Position numbers and translations under genes: made by a program | Notes under the pieces: model-generated | The model's input: the letters and a program-made list of their open reading frames with translations, nothing else | Told to the model about the DNA's origin: nothing | The model's database searches: none | DNA from: Acidobacteriota bacterium | Lineage (GTDB): Bacteria > Acidobacteriota > Blastocatellia > Pyrinomonadales > Pyrinomonadaceae | Direction of reading: 5' to 3' | NCBI GenBank assembly: GCA_003223935.1 | Contig: QHXQ01000019.1 | Location: 145,847 to 209,846 of the forward strand | Length of the DNA stretch: 64,000 bases | Shown: positions 9,814 to 21,233 of the stretch, in pieces | How positions within the stretch are numbered: the first letter of the stretch is position 1 | Layout: every line of letters starts with the position of its first letter

Positions 9814-9894
9814 ATGGTCAATGGTCAGTGGTCAGTGGTCAGTGATCGGTGCAATCAGTTTTTACTGACCACCGATCACTGACCACTGACCGCT
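9814..9894. repeat. Heptad fold-back element ATGGTCA x2, GTGGTCA x2, GTGATCG / TGACCAC CGATCAC TGACCAC TGACCGC
   Basis: Direct reading; fills the hslV-hslU spacer; variant GTGATCG matched by CGATCAC in the other arm. Confidence 0.92.
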
Positions 9895-9899
9895 GCTCT

Positions 9900-10457
9900 T
9901 CACACTTCTTCCACGATGATGTTCTGATTCGAGTAGATGCAGATGTCGCCGGCGATGCGCAGGGCTTCGCGGGCGATGTCGTGCGCGCTCAGTTCTGTGT
10001 GTTGCAAGAGGGCGCGGGCGGCGGCAAGCGCGTAGGGGCCGCCCGAGCCGATGGCGAGCGCGCCCTCACTTGCATCGGGCGCGATCACGTCGCCATTGCC
10101 GGAGAGCAGAAACGAACTGCGCTCGTCTGCCACCAGCAGCAACGCTTCGAGATGGCGCAGGACTTTATCCGTGCGCCACTCTTTGCTCAACTCGATGGCG
10201 GCGCGCTCTAGGTTGCCGTGATACTGTTCAAGTTTGGTCTCGAAGCGCGTGAGCAGAGAGAAAGCGTCTGCGGACGCGCCGGCGAAACCGGCGATGATCT
10301 TGTCATTGTAGAGCCGGCGCACCTTGCGCGCCGCCGCTTTCATCACGGTGTCGCCTATTGTGACCTGCCCATCGCCAGCCATGGCGACACGCCCGGCCCG
10401 ACGGACGAGCAGCACGGTCGTGCTGCGCAAACGCGGCATTGAATTCTTTCTTTTCAT
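9900..10457 (-). CDS. hslV: ATP-dependent protease subunit HslV
   Basis: [39 protein letters not shown]...[17 protein letters not shown]. Confidence 0.97.
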   Translation of the reverse strand: MKRKNSMPRLRSTTVLLVRRAGRVAMAGDGQVTIGDTVMKAAARKVRRLYNDKIIAGFAGASADAFSLLTRFETKLEQYHGNLERAAIELSKEWRTDKVLRHLEALLLVADERSSFLLSGNGDVIAPDASEGALAIGSGGPYALAAARALLQHTELSAHDIAREALRIAGDICIYSNQNIIVEEV

Positions 10458-10723
10458 CTGTGCAAGGCGAGACTATAGGAACAGGGCGGAAGGGAAGTCA
10501 AGGAACGCGGGCCCCCAAGCCGCAGAGGAGAGACTGAAAAGGACAGGCCGAATTTCGAACCTTGCGCTGGCGTGTCGGCGGCGCGGGCGATTTGAGTTAT
10601 GATAAGACCGCTCCCGCAGATTGTTGTGGGCCCGGGCCCACGAAACCGCGCGCAGCTAGTTTGCGTAAGCCGGCAACGTCGGTAGTGGAGCGCGCGCGCA
10701 GAACTTGCAGCGAGACGAATGAG

Positions 10724-11494
10724 ATGATTGCAGGCCGACCGCTGATCGGGATCACGATGCGTCACGAGTTGGAGACGGAGCGTTTCTATCTGGCGCGCAC
10801 ATACGGCGAAGCAGTCGAAGCGGCGGGCGGCGTGCCCTTACACATCTCGCTCATTCCGCGCGCCGGATATATAGCAGCATTGATGGCGCAGCTTGACGGC
10901 ATCTTGTTGCCGGGCAGCGCCTCGGACGTTGACCCTCTGCGCTACGGACGCGAGCCGCACACACGTCTGGGCAGTGTGCATCCGCTCAAAGACGAGACGG
11001 ACGCGCTGGTCTTAGCGGAGTTAGAGAGGCGCGGGCTGCCGCTCTTAGCAATCTGTTTCGGGTTACAAATCTGGAACGTGACGCGCGGTGGGACGCTGAT
11101 TCAGGACATCGAGAGTCAACTGCCTGAAGCGATCAAGCACGAACAGGGCGCACCGCGTGAACGTCGCTCACATCAAGTGCGTCTGCTCGCGGGCAGCAAG
11201 CTGGCCCAACTGGCTTGCGCCGAGAGCGCTCTGGTGAACAGCCATCATCATCAAGCGATTGAGTGCGTCGGGCGAGGCTTGCGTGCGACGGCTTGGGCGA
11301 CGGATGGTTTGATCGAAGCGGTCGAGGACGAACGCACGGAACATTGGGCGGTCGGCGTGCAGTGGCATCCGGAGATCGCTTGGGCTAGCGACGAATTTTC
11401 CACGCGCCTCTTCGCGGCCTTTGTTGAGGCCGCCCGACGCCGCGCGGAAGAGCACAGACAAGAAACGCGCCCAGAGCTTGAAAGCGTCCGATAA
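10724..11494 (+). CDS. Gamma-glutamyl-gamma-aminobutyrate hydrolase family (class I glutamine amidotransferase-like)
   Basis: PLIGITMRHE, LDGILLPGSASDVDPLRYG, LLAICFGLQIWNVTRGGTLIQDI, VQWHPE. Confidence 0.88.
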   Translation: MIAGRPLIGITMRHELETERFYLARTYGEAVEAAGGVPLHISLIPRAGYIAALMAQLDGILLPGSASDVDPLRYGREPHTRLGSVHPLKDETDALVLAELERRGLPLLAICFGLQIWNVTRGGTLIQDIESQLPEAIKHEQGAPRERRSHQVRLLAGSKLAQLACAESALVNSHHHQAIECVGRGLRATAWATDGLIEAVEDERTEHWAVGVQWHPEIAWASDEFSTRLFAAFVEAARRRAEEHRQETRPELESVR

Positions 11495-11505
11495 CGACAG
11501 AGCTA

Positions 11506-12279
11506 ATGATTCCGGCTGAGAGCTTGAACTTACGCGGGCGTGTGGCGCTTGTGACGGGTGGAGCGCGTGGCATAGGGCGCGCGATAGTCTCGCGCTTGGC
11601 TGAGGCGGGCGTCCACGTATGCATCAACTATCTGCATGCGACAGAGGCAGCGGAAGAGGTCGCGCGGCAGGCGCGCGCGCAGGGCGTTGAGGCGTTGACG
11701 TTGCGCGCAGATGTGAGCCAGCCGCTTGAGGCTACGACGCTGGTACAGGCAATCGAAGAGAAGTTCGGGCGGCTCGACATAGTGGTCTGCAACGCGGGCG
11801 TGTGGGCGGGCGCACCCGTAGCAGAGATGGACGAAGCGCTGTGGGACGGCGTGTTGGACGCGAATCTCAAAGGGGCTTGGGCTGTGTGTCGTGCGGCTGC
11901 ACCATCGCTGACGCGACAGAGATTTGGGCGGATCGTCATCATCAGTTCGACTGCGGGCCAGCGTGGCGAAGCGAACTTCTCTAATTACGCGGCGGCGAAG
12001 GGCGGACAGATCGCTCTGGCCAAGTCACTCGCCATCGAGTTAGCGCCATACAGCATCACGGTCAACGCGGTCGCGCCCGGTTGGGTGGCGACGGAGATGA
12101 TCGCAGGGGTGACGGCTGATGCGGCGCGGCGCGCGGAGGTCGAGCGCACGATCCCGCTCGGCCATCTGGCGTCGCCGGACGATGTGGCTTGGCCCGTGCT
12201 TTTCCTGTGCAGCGAATGGGCGCGCCACATCACAGGCGCGGTGCTGAATGTGAACGGCGGCGCGGTGTTGTGCGGCTGA
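11506..12279 (+). CDS. Short-chain dehydrogenase/reductase (FabG-like)
   Basis: VALVTGGARGIGRAIV, NAGVW, SNYAAAKGGQIALAKSLA, GWVATEM. Confidence 0.93.
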   Translation: MIPAESLNLRGRVALVTGGARGIGRAIVSRLAEAGVHVCINYLHATEAAEEVARQARAQGVEALTLRADVSQPLEATTLVQAIEEKFGRLDIVVCNAGVWAGAPVAEMDEALWDGVLDANLKGAWAVCRAAAPSLTRQRFGRIVIISSTAGQRGEANFSNYAAAKGGQIALAKSLAIELAPYSITVNAVAPGWVATEMIAGVTADAARRAEVERTIPLGHLASPDDVAWPVLFLCSEWARHITGAVLNVNGGAVLCG

Positions 12280-12300
12280 GAACATTGGAGAGGGAAGAGA

Positions 12301-13542
12301 ATGGTGCAGATATTGGAGACGAAGGTGAGTGCGTCTGTGGCGGCAGGAGCGAAGAGACAAAGTCGTACGGGCCGGCGCACAGTGTTGGGCTTAGAGAAGC
12401 TTTTTAGTGAGAGACTCGATTTGGTGCGCGGCGCGCGCGTCGGCCTCGTCTGTAATCAAGCTTCTGTGAATCATGAACTGCGCCACGCAGCAGACCTGCT
12501 CCGCGAACAGACTGCCTGTAAACTGACAGCGCTCTTCGGCCCGCAGCACGGCATACGCGGCGAGGTGCAGGACAATATGGTCGAGACGGCGCACACATTT
12601 GACGCAGAGACAGGCGTGCCAGTCTATTCGCTCTACAGCGAGACGCGCGAGCCGACCGAAGAGATGCTGCGCGATGTGGACGTGCTCGTCTGCGACTTGC
12701 AAGACGTGGGCTGCCGCATCTATACATTCATCTATACGCTGGCGAACTGCATGCGCGCGGCGGCGCGCTACGGCAAGAAGGTTGTGGTGTGCGACCGGCC
12801 GAACCCGATCGGCGGTATGCAGGTGGCGGGCACAGTGCTTGAGCCTGAGTATGCCTCTTTCGTCGGGCAGTTTCCGCTAGCGACGCGCCACGGGATGACC
12901 GTGTGCGAATTGGCGCAGATGTTCAGAGGGGAATGGGGCTTGGATTGCGAACTGGAGTTGGTGCTGCTCGAAGGTTGGGCGCGCGAGCTATGGTTTGACG
13001 AGACAGACGCGCCTTGGGTCTTGCCTTCGCCGAATATGCCTACGCCAGATACGGCTGCGGTCTTTCCGGGGGCGGTGCATCTGGAAGGGACACAGCTGTC
13101 TGAGGGGCGTGGGACGACGCGCCCGTTCGAGTTGGTCGGCGCGCCCTACATAGAGGCTGCATGCTTTGCGCGTGCACTCGCGGCTTATGAGCTGCCGGGC
13201 GTCTATTTCCGCAGTTGTAATTTTCAGCCGACCTTCCAGAAGCATGCGGGGCGAAGTTGCGGCGGGGTGCAGATACACGTCACAGACCGAGAGCAGTTCG
13301 AGCCTGTGACGGCGGGCGTAGCCGTTGTGCGCGAGGCTTATGCGCTCTATCGTGAGCAGTTCCGCTGGAAGGAACCGCCTTACGAATACGTCTATGACAA
13401 GAATCCTTTCGATGTAATTGCGGGCACGGCTCGTCTGCGGACGGCGATTGAGCGAGGCGCTGCACTATCTGAGATAGTGGCGTCTTGGCGCGAGCCGCTC
13501 GAACGGTTCGCGGAAGCCCGAGCGCGGTATCTGCTGTATTGA
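12301..13542 (+). CDS. DUF1343 / exo-beta-N-acetylmuramidase NamZ-like protein
   Basis: ARVGLVCNQASV, LTALFGPQHGIRGEVQDN, VDVLVCDLQDVGCRIYTFIYTL, VVVCDRPNPIGG, SPNMPTPDTAAVFPGAVHLEGTQLSEGRGTTRPFE. Confidence 0.9.
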   Translation: MVQILETKVSASVAAGAKRQSRTGRRTVLGLEKLFSERLDLVRGARVGLVCNQASVNHELRHAADLLREQTACKLTALFGPQHGIRGEVQDNMVETAHTFDAETGVPVYSLYSETREPTEEMLRDVDVLVCDLQDVGCRIYTFIYTLANCMRAAARYGKKVVVCDRPNPIGGMQVAGTVLEPEYASFVGQFPLATRHGMTVCELAQMFRGEWGLDCELELVLLEGWARELWFDETDAPWVLPSPNMPTPDTAAVFPGAVHLEGTQLSEGRGTTRPFELVGAPYIEAACFARALAAYELPGVYFRSCNFQPTFQKHAGRSCGGVQIHVTDREQFEPVTAGVAVVREAYALYREQFRWKEPPYEYVYDKNPFDVIAGTARLRTAIERGAALSEIVASWREPLERFAEARARYLLY

Positions 13543-13652
13543 GTTTGAGACGTTTGGTTTGTTAAGTTTCGCCGTTCGTATCTGACCTATAGCTTTAAGT
13601 TCGGTCGCCGTGCCGACTCTTCGGAGTTGACTTGAGCTAACGCGGACGCTTA

Positions 13653-14111
13653 GTGATAAGAAGAGGCGAATTGGAAGGTTCAAGTAAGGGGGGCAGAGAG
13701 GTGGCAGAGACAGAAGCGGGTGCGGTGCAGGTAGGTGGGATGGCTTGGTTGGCCGGTTTGCTGGCGTGGCTTGTGCCCGGTGTTGGACATCTCTTGCTCG
13801 GGCGGGTCGGGCGCGGTCTATTGCTGGCTGGCGTGGTTTATGGGCTGTATTTCGTCGGGCTGTTGCTTGGCGGGCACTTGTACGGCTTGCATAATGTTGA
13901 CGAGGCGGGCTTGCTGGCTTACGTCTTCGGGTTTTGTGATCTCGGCACGGGGCTAGTCTATTTGGTCAGTCTTTGGGGCAACATCGGTATAGTTGAGCAA
14001 GCTAGTCGTGCGACCGCCGAGTACGGGAATGTCTTTTTGATGGTCGCCGGGTTGTTGAACTACCTACTGGCGTTAGACGCCTTCGACATTGCGGTGAGGA
14101 GGAAGATTTGA
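13653..14111 (+). CDS. Small multi-pass membrane protein (DUF6677-like)
   Basis: LVPGVGHLLLGRVGRGLLLAGVVYGLYFVGLLLGG; hydrophobic segments. The family name is from memory. Confidence 0.6.
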   Translation: MIRRGELEGSSKGGREVAETEAGAVQVGGMAWLAGLLAWLVPGVGHLLLGRVGRGLLLAGVVYGLYFVGLLLGGHLYGLHNVDEAGLLAYVFGFCDLGTGLVYLVSLWGNIGIVEQASRATAEYGNVFLMVAGLLNYLLALDAFDIAVRRKI

Positions 14112-14281
14112 ACCATTTTCTCTTAATGGTAGTGTTTGCCTTTGCCGTCTCGGTCGTCTTCGGTGTCACTGGGCGCGAGACAACGCGCGCCCGAATCTTC
14201 TACGGGCTAAAGGTCTTCGCCGAGTTTGTTGGTATAGGGCTGGCGCTTGGCTGGTTGCTTTACTGGCTCCCACTTCGCTAA
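14108..14281 (+). CDS. 57-aa membrane protein, TTG start, coupled to the upstream gene; absent from the ORF track
   Basis: TTGA overlap with the previous stop; translation (L/M)NHFLLMVVFAFAVSVVFGVTGRETTRARIFYGLKVFAEFVGIGLALGWLLYWLPLR*. Confidence 0.6.
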   Translation: MNHFLLMVVFAFAVSVVFGVTGRETTRARIFYGLKVFAEFVGIGLALGWLLYWLPLR

Positions 14282-14359
14282 GCGAACACCCCGCGTCCGA
14301 TAAAAACTGACAACACACACAGCCGGTCTAACGGTCCAACCGATTCACCTAAAAGCCAA

Positions 14360-15097
14360 ATGGGTCTGAACGAAACCGAAGCCTTCGTGTTACGCACCTA
14401 CAAGCTAGCAGAGGCAGACAAGATCATCCTGCTGTTAACGCGGAAAGCTGGGCTGCTGCGTGGCGTAGCACATGGGGCACGCAAACTGAAGAGCCGATTC
14501 GGGGCCAGCTTCGAACTGTTCACACTCGTGTCGCTCAGCTACTATGAGAAAGAGACACGCGAGTTAGTTTCAATCAGGCAAGCGGAGATATTACGCTCCT
14601 ACTTCCATCTAGCCAATAAAGCTGAAATAGTATCCGCCCTAAATTACCTCAGCGAACTGATAGTTGAGTTCGTCCCACCACACGACCCAAACGAGAAACT
14701 ATTTCGCATGATCCGCGCCTGTCTGGACACCGTCGCCGAAGCACCCGCAGCCGCAGGCGAGGTCGTGCGCTATTTTGAAGTCTGGCTGCTTAAACTTTCG
14801 GGCTTCCTGCCGGACGTGCGCGCTTGCGCGATTTGCCGACGACAACTACAGGCAGAGGCCTTCTTAAGCACCGACAGCACCCTGCAATGCAACGAATGCG
14901 CGCAGGGCGTAGGGCTAAAACTAGATGCCGAAGCCCAAGCGCGTCTGCGCACACTACTGAGTATGCCCCCCGACGCTTGGGCACAAGCAGGGCGCAACTC
15001 ATCAAAGGAGACGCAGCAGCAGTTGGCACAATTGGCACACAGGCTGATCGCAAAGGCCTTGGAGCGCACGCCGCGCAGCCAACGCACCGAAGGATGA
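14360..15097 (+). CDS. recO: DNA repair protein RecO
   Basis: ETEAFVLRTYKLAEADKIILLLTRKAGLLRGVAHGARKLKSRFG...; CAIC...CNEC zinc motif. Confidence 0.92.
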   Translation: MGLNETEAFVLRTYKLAEADKIILLLTRKAGLLRGVAHGARKLKSRFGASFELFTLVSLSYYEKETRELVSIRQAEILRSYFHLANKAEIVSALNYLSELIVEFVPPHDPNEKLFRMIRACLDTVAEAPAAAGEVVRYFEVWLLKLSGFLPDVRACAICRRQLQAEAFLSTDSTLQCNECAQGVGLKLDAEAQARLRTLLSMPPDAWAQAGRNSSKETQQQLAQLAHRLIAKALERTPRSQRTEG

Positions 15098-15167
15098 GGC
15101 CGAGACTCAAAGCCGTATGCGCCGCCGCGTTTGCAGTCTCGACGCAACATGCGCTAGTTTACAAGCC

Positions 15168-17465
15168 ATGCGCCTCAACAGCCGTCTGATCGAGAGATAC
15201 GTCATTGCGGCCATCCTACCTTACCTGTTTTTGTCTCTGGCCCTACTAACAGTCATGCTGCTGGCGCAGCAATCCACACGCTTCGCCGAAATTCTGGGCA
15301 GCACGCGCACCCCTTTCAATCTGGCAGCCGAGGTCTTGCTGGAATTGTTGCCCAACATACTGTTATTTACCCTGCCAATGGCCGTATTGGTCGGAACGGC
15401 CACGGGCTTCAGCCGGCTCGGCAGTGATAGTGAGTTAGTGGCCATGAAGGCCGCAGGGGTCGGGCACGTACGGATCATCATGCCCGTACTGCTGTTGGGC
15501 CTGCTGACGACTCTGTTGACACTCTATAACGGGCTGGTGCTCGCACCCGAGGCGGCACACCAGTTATACCAATCTGCCTTGCGTGCGGCGCTCTATAAGC
15601 TCGAATCGCCAGTTGAGCCGAACACCTTTAACACGGACCTACCGGACAAGGTGATCTATGTGCGCGAAGGCGACGTGGCACAAGGGCATTGGGGGCGCGT
15701 CTTCATACATTGGCAAGAGGGAACAGAGCCAACACGCATCGTCACAGCAAGGACAGGTCGGATCGACACATCGGGCGGACAGTCGGAACTGGTGTTGAGC
15801 GACGCGATGGTGGTAACCACATTGGAGGCACGCGCGGGACAGAGCACGGTCCCGGGTCAGGTCGTGATCGAACGTTCGGCGCAACTGCGCGTGCGCTTGA
15901 ACACCGGACGAGATGCGCTGATCAAAAAACTGGAATCCGCACCGAACGAACTAGAGCAGATGAACTGGCATGAACTGTTGGCGCGCAGCCGCAACGGGCC
16001 GGGCGAAGCACGGCGCACCGCGCTCCAAGCATTACATAAGCGGCTGGCCCTATGTTGCGCGCCGTTAGCCTTAGCGCTGCTTGGGTCCGGCATAGGCGTG
16101 CGTGTCCGGCGGGGCGGACGCGCGTCGGGTATGCTGCTATCGCTCGCCTCCTTATTGGCTTATTACCTGCTCCTGCTTGGGGGCGACCAACTAGGTCGCA
16201 GCGGTAGAGTGCCCCTACAACTGGGGACTTGGTTGGCAACCGGACTCTCCATATTGGTCGGCACGCTGTTATTACTGTCAACCCGTCATGGTCTGCCGAG
16301 GGGTTGGCACCGTGTGTTTCGGCTGCCGCGCACGCACCTACGTTCGGCTGGGAAACCCGCAGCCAGACAGCATGGGCAATATGCGCTCTTGGGTCTGCTT
16401 GATCGCAGCCTGCTGCGCGCGTTGTTGCTGAATTTCGCCTTTGCACTTGCCACGATGGTCTGCATCTTTTTGATCTTTACCCTGTTCGAGATGCTACGTT
16501 ATATGAACGGGGGGAGGTGGAGCCTATTGAGCCGCTATCTATTCTTCTTAATCCCGATGGCAGGCGTTAGCATCGCGCCGATTAGTATGCTGGTGGCGGT
16601 TTTGATCACTTACGCTCTACTGGCACGGCGGAGCGAGGCGGTGGCTTGGTGGGCTGCGGGACAGAGTGTCTATCGCATGGCCTTACCTTGCCTCCTCTGT
16701 GCTGTTTTGGTATCCGGCGGCGTCTGGTTATGCCAAGAACACATTTTGCCAGAGGCCAACCGTCGGCAGGAAATGTTGCGGGCGCAGATCCGCGGTGGGG
16801 CAGCACAGGTTGTGACATCCATAGGGCAGCACTGGCTAGCTCTACCGTCGTCGTCGAATATTTTCACTTACAGCTATAATAGCAGGACAGAAACGCTCGA
16901 AACGCCCACAGTGTTCGAGTTTGATGATGAAAATGTACACGTTCGGCGTATCATCACAGGCGGGCAGGGCGTTTGGCTGGGCCCGGACAAGTTAGAGTTT
17001 GAGCAAGCACGGGTGTTTGAGTTGCCCCGGCCGTCGGCGGGCTGGCGAAAAGTGGGCACGCTGCAATTAACAGCACCTATGCCCCACGACTTGTTTAAGC
17101 CACTGCTTAGCAAGCCGCTGGAGCTTAATACTAATGCTTTAAGCGCCTACATAAAAACACTTAAACTGCAGCGGGGGGTTGATGTGCGGTCGTTCGAAGT
17201 GGCATTGGCGGAGCGTTGGGTCACCCCCCTAGCTCCTCTAGTCATGGCCCTACTGGGGCTGCCCCTCGCTCTTGCCGTTGGCCGCCATACGGCCTTGGCG
17301 GCGCTAAGTGCCGCGGTCACAGTGGGCTTGGCCTTCTGGGGTAGTGTCAGCGGTTTTCAGCAGCTAAGTCAGTATCAATTACTGCCACCACCTGTCGCTG
17401 CTTGGGTGCCGCTGCTACTCTTCTCGGCCGTGGGGGCTTACTTGCTATCAAAAGCAAAAACCTAA
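15168..17465 (+). CDS. Fused LptF-LptG family permease (two YjgP/YjgQ-type modules in one ORF)
   Basis: First module LIERYVIAAILPYLFLSLALLTVMLLAQQ...ELVAMKAAGVG; second module LLDRSLLRALLLNFAFALATMVCIFLIFTLFEMLRYM...EAVAWWAAGQSVYRM. Confidence 0.88.
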   Translation: MRLNSRLIERYVIAAILPYLFLSLALLTVMLLAQQSTRFAEILGSTRTPFNLAAEVLLELLPNILLFTLPMAVLVGTATGFSRLGSDSELVAMKAAGVGHVRIIMPVLLLGLLTTLLTLYNGLVLAPEAAHQLYQSALRAALYKLESPVEPNTFNTDLPDKVIYVREGDVAQGHWGRVFIHWQEGTEPTRIVTARTGRIDTSGGQSELVLSDAMVVTTLEARAGQSTVPGQVVIERSAQLRVRLNTGRDALIKKLESAPNELEQMNWHELLARSRNGPGEARRTALQALHKRLALCCAPLALALLGSGIGVRVRRGGRASGMLLSLASLLAYYLLLLGGDQLGRSGRVPLQLGTWLATGLSILVGTLLLLSTRHGLPRGWHRVFRLPRTHLRSAGKPAARQHGQYALLGLLDRSLLRALLLNFAFALATMVCIFLIFTLFEMLRYMNGGRWSLLSRYLFFLIPMAGVSIAPISMLVAVLITYALLARRSEAVAWWAAGQSVYRMALPCLLCAVLVSGGVWLCQEHILPEANRRQEMLRAQIRGGAAQVVTSIGQHWLALPSSSNIFTYSYNSRTETLETPTVFEFDDENVHVRRIITGGQGVWLGPDKLEFEQARVFELPRPSAGWRKVGTLQLTAPMPHDLFKPLLSKPLELNTNALSAYIKTLKLQRGVDVRSFEVALAERWVTPLAPLVMALLGLPLALAVGRHTALAALSAAVTVGLAFWGSVSGFQQLSQYQLLPPPVAAWVPLLLFSAVGAYLLSKAKT

Positions 17466-17503
17466 ACTCTGCGATAGCCCCAACATAGCTATGACTGGCT
17501 GCT

Positions 17504-18829
<1,326 letters not shown>

Positions 18830-18843
18830 TCACGGTCGCGTCC

Positions 18844-19995
18844 TTATATACCTGCGGCTGTGCGTAGGACTTCAGCCTTATCGACCTGTTCCCATGTAAA
18901 GCCCGCTTGTGCTCGTCCGAAGTGCCCGTAAGCGGCGGTTTGTCTATAGATTGGCCTGCGTAAGTGAAGGTGTTGGATAATGCCTTTAGGGGTTAAGTTA
19001 AAGTGTTCACGGATCAACTCCGCCAAGACCGCTTCGCTGACCCGCCCCGTGCCAGAGGTCTCCACTAAGACAGACACAGGCTCGGCCACTCCGATAGCGT
19101 ACGCTAGTTGCACCAAGCAGCGATCCGCCAAGCCTGCGGCCACAATATTTTTGGCGATATAGCGGGCCATGTAGGCTGCGGATCTATCAACCTTGGTCGG
19201 GTCTTTACCTGAGAATGCGCCGCCGCCATGTGGTGCATATCCGCCATAAGTATCCACAATAATCTTGCGCCCAGTTAGCCCAGCATCTCCCTGCGGCCCA
19301 CCGGTAACGAAACGTCCGGTCGGGTTAATATGATATTTGGTCTTCTGGTCAAGCAGTTCCGGTGAGATGGTGTGCTGTATGACATGTCTGGTGACCTCTT
19401 CGGTTAACGTCGGCCTATCTACCTGAGCATCGTGTTGGGTAGATACGACAACCGCATCTATCCTGTGCGGATGTCCATCACGATATTCCACAGTCACTTG
19501 CGACTTACCGTCAGGTCTGAGAAAGGGCAACGTCTGGTTACGTCTTACTTCCGCCAGCCTTTGCGAGAGCCTGTGGGCCAACTGGATCGGTAGGGGCATT
19601 AATTCGGGGGTTTCATTGCAGGCGAAGCCAAACATTAGCCCTTGATCACCCGCACCGCCGGTATCCACGCCCATGGCGATGTCTGGAGATTGCCGATCTA
19701 TCGCAGTCAGCACGCTACATGTATCGCAGTCGAAACCGTACTTAGCGCGTGTATAACCTATCTCTCGAATGGTTTCACGTGCCACCTGCGAAAAGTCTAC
19801 GTGCGCGGTGGTAGTGATTTCGCCAGCGATTACTACCAGCCCCGTGGTGACGAGTGTTTCACAGGCTACGCGCCCGCATTCATCCTGCCTTAGCACTTCG
19901 TCTAGAACTGCGTCTGAAATTTGATCCGCGATCTTGTCTGGGTGTCCTTCCGTCACGGACTCGGAGGTGAACAGATAGCTTCCGGTTTGGCTCAA
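18844..19995 (-). CDS. metK: S-adenosylmethionine synthetase
   Basis: [83 protein letters not shown] start with AAGGAG upstream. Confidence 0.97.
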   Translation of the reverse strand: MSQTGSYLFTSESVTEGHPDKIADQISDAVLDEVLRQDECGRVACETLVTTGLVVIAGEITTTAHVDFSQVARETIREIGYTRAKYGFDCDTCSVLTAIDRQSPDIAMGVDTGGAGDQGLMFGFACNETPELMPLPIQLAHRLSQRLAEVRRNQTLPFLRPDGKSQVTVEYRDGHPHRIDAVVVSTQHDAQVDRPTLTEEVTRHVIQHTISPELLDQKTKYHINPTGRFVTGGPQGDAGLTGRKIIVDTYGGYAPHGGGAFSGKDPTKVDRSAAYMARYIAKNIVAAGLADRCLVQLAYAIGVAEPVSVLVETSGTGRVSEAVLAELIREHFNLTPKGIIQHLHLRRPIYRQTAAYGHFGRAQAGFTWEQVDKAEVLRTAAGI

Positions 19996-20066
19996 AACTT
20001 CAGTGCTCCTTAATCATGGTAAGTTCAAGGGTTGACATCTTGAAGGGTCTAGTAAAAAGACCGCGT

Positions 20067-20095
20067 ACTGTAGCAGTTGATATGATCGCTGTCAA
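20067..20095 (-). promoter_or_regulatory. Candidate sigma70 promoter TTGACA-N17-TACAGT upstream of metK-ahcY
   Basis: Minus-strand reading TTGACAgcgatcatatcaactgcTACAGT. Confidence 0.6.
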
Positions 20096-20227
20096 GCCAT
20101 TATGAAGTGTGACGGAGGATGGAGTAAACGGTGGAAGAGGTCGGCTAATACAGATTCATTCCTGTATGTTGGAACCGGCGCGGTACATAACGTCTATTAT
20201 CGGACGCCACAAATGCACCAGCGCTTC

Positions 20228-21154
20228 TTAATCCTTGTGTGAGTCGGCATCTCTGCTTCCCTTGATCGCCCTGATCTTGGCTCTTGGGTGGTGTAGATCA
20301 TAGGCGCTACGTAGGTGCTGCACGGTCATGTGCGTATATAGCTGCGTTGTCGCGAGATCACTATGCCCAAGCAAAGTTTGAACAGAGCGCGAATCCGCCC
20401 CTCGCTGCATCAAGTGTGTGGCAAACGTATGGCGTAAGGTGTGCGGCGAGATACTCTGGAGGCCGACGCGCGACGAGTAGCGCTTTAATAGCCGCCAGAT
20501 CGCCTGTCGTGACATGGCTCTCCCTCCGCGGGAGATGAATAGAAAGATTGTCGGGTACCCTTCGGCCAATGCCACGCGCGCCTGATCATAACGCTGTAAC
20601 CAAAGCAAAGCACTCCGGCCGATTGGTAAGCAACGCTGTTTACTGCCCTTTCCTTGACAAAATAACAGCCCACGTTCGCGGTCAATGTCCCCGAGTTTTA
20701 GCTTGATTAGTTCCGAGACACGCAATCCGCTCGCATAAAACAGTTCCAGGATTGCTCTATCACGCACGCTCTCAGGCGTGTCAACATCAGCCGCTGCCAG
20801 CAGTCTTTCGAGCTCTTCACAGGTCAAGTGCACAGGTAGGGTGCAGACTCTCTGTGGTGTGCCGACGCCCGCCATCGGATCGTTCTTAATGAAACCGTCG
20901 CGTAAAAGATAGTTAAAGAAGCCGCGCGCAGTTGAGATGGCGCGTGCGACCGTGCGTGCCGACAATCCTGCTTGCAAAAGCCACTTGCTCCAGCCAGCCA
21001 TCTCGACCCGGCTCAAATCCTGTAGCTCTTTCCCATGCACACTTGCCCAGCTTGTCAACTTCTCCAAATCTCGCACATAACTCGCCAGAGAGTTTGTCGC
21101 CAACCCTTTTTCAACTCGCAAAAACGAGATATATTCACGTATTAGATCGCGCAT
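20228..21154 (-). CDS. Tyrosine recombinase XerC/XerD
   Basis: FLRVEKGLATNSLASYVRDL, RAILELFYASGLRVSELIKL, SPHTLRHTFATHLMQRGADSRSVQTLLGHSDLATTQLYTH. Confidence 0.95.
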   Translation of the reverse strand: MRDLIREYISFLRVEKGLATNSLASYVRDLEKLTSWASVHGKELQDLSRVEMAGWSKWLLQAGLSARTVARAISTARGFFNYLLRDGFIKNDPMAGVGTPQRVCTLPVHLTCEELERLLAAADVDTPESVRDRAILELFYASGLRVSELIKLKLGDIDRERGLLFCQGKGSKQRCLPIGRSALLWLQRYDQARVALAEGYPTIFLFISRGGRAMSRQAIWRLLKRYSSRVGLQSISPHTLRHTFATHLMQRGADSRSVQTLLGHSDLATTQLYTHMTVQHLRSAYDLHHPRAKIRAIKGSRDADSHKD

Positions 21155-21233
21155 GATTTGGCCACATAAGTCGGCAATTCTCAGCCCTTGACGACGTTTG
21201 GCTTTTCGCCTTACAGTGCCTAAATATCATCCA

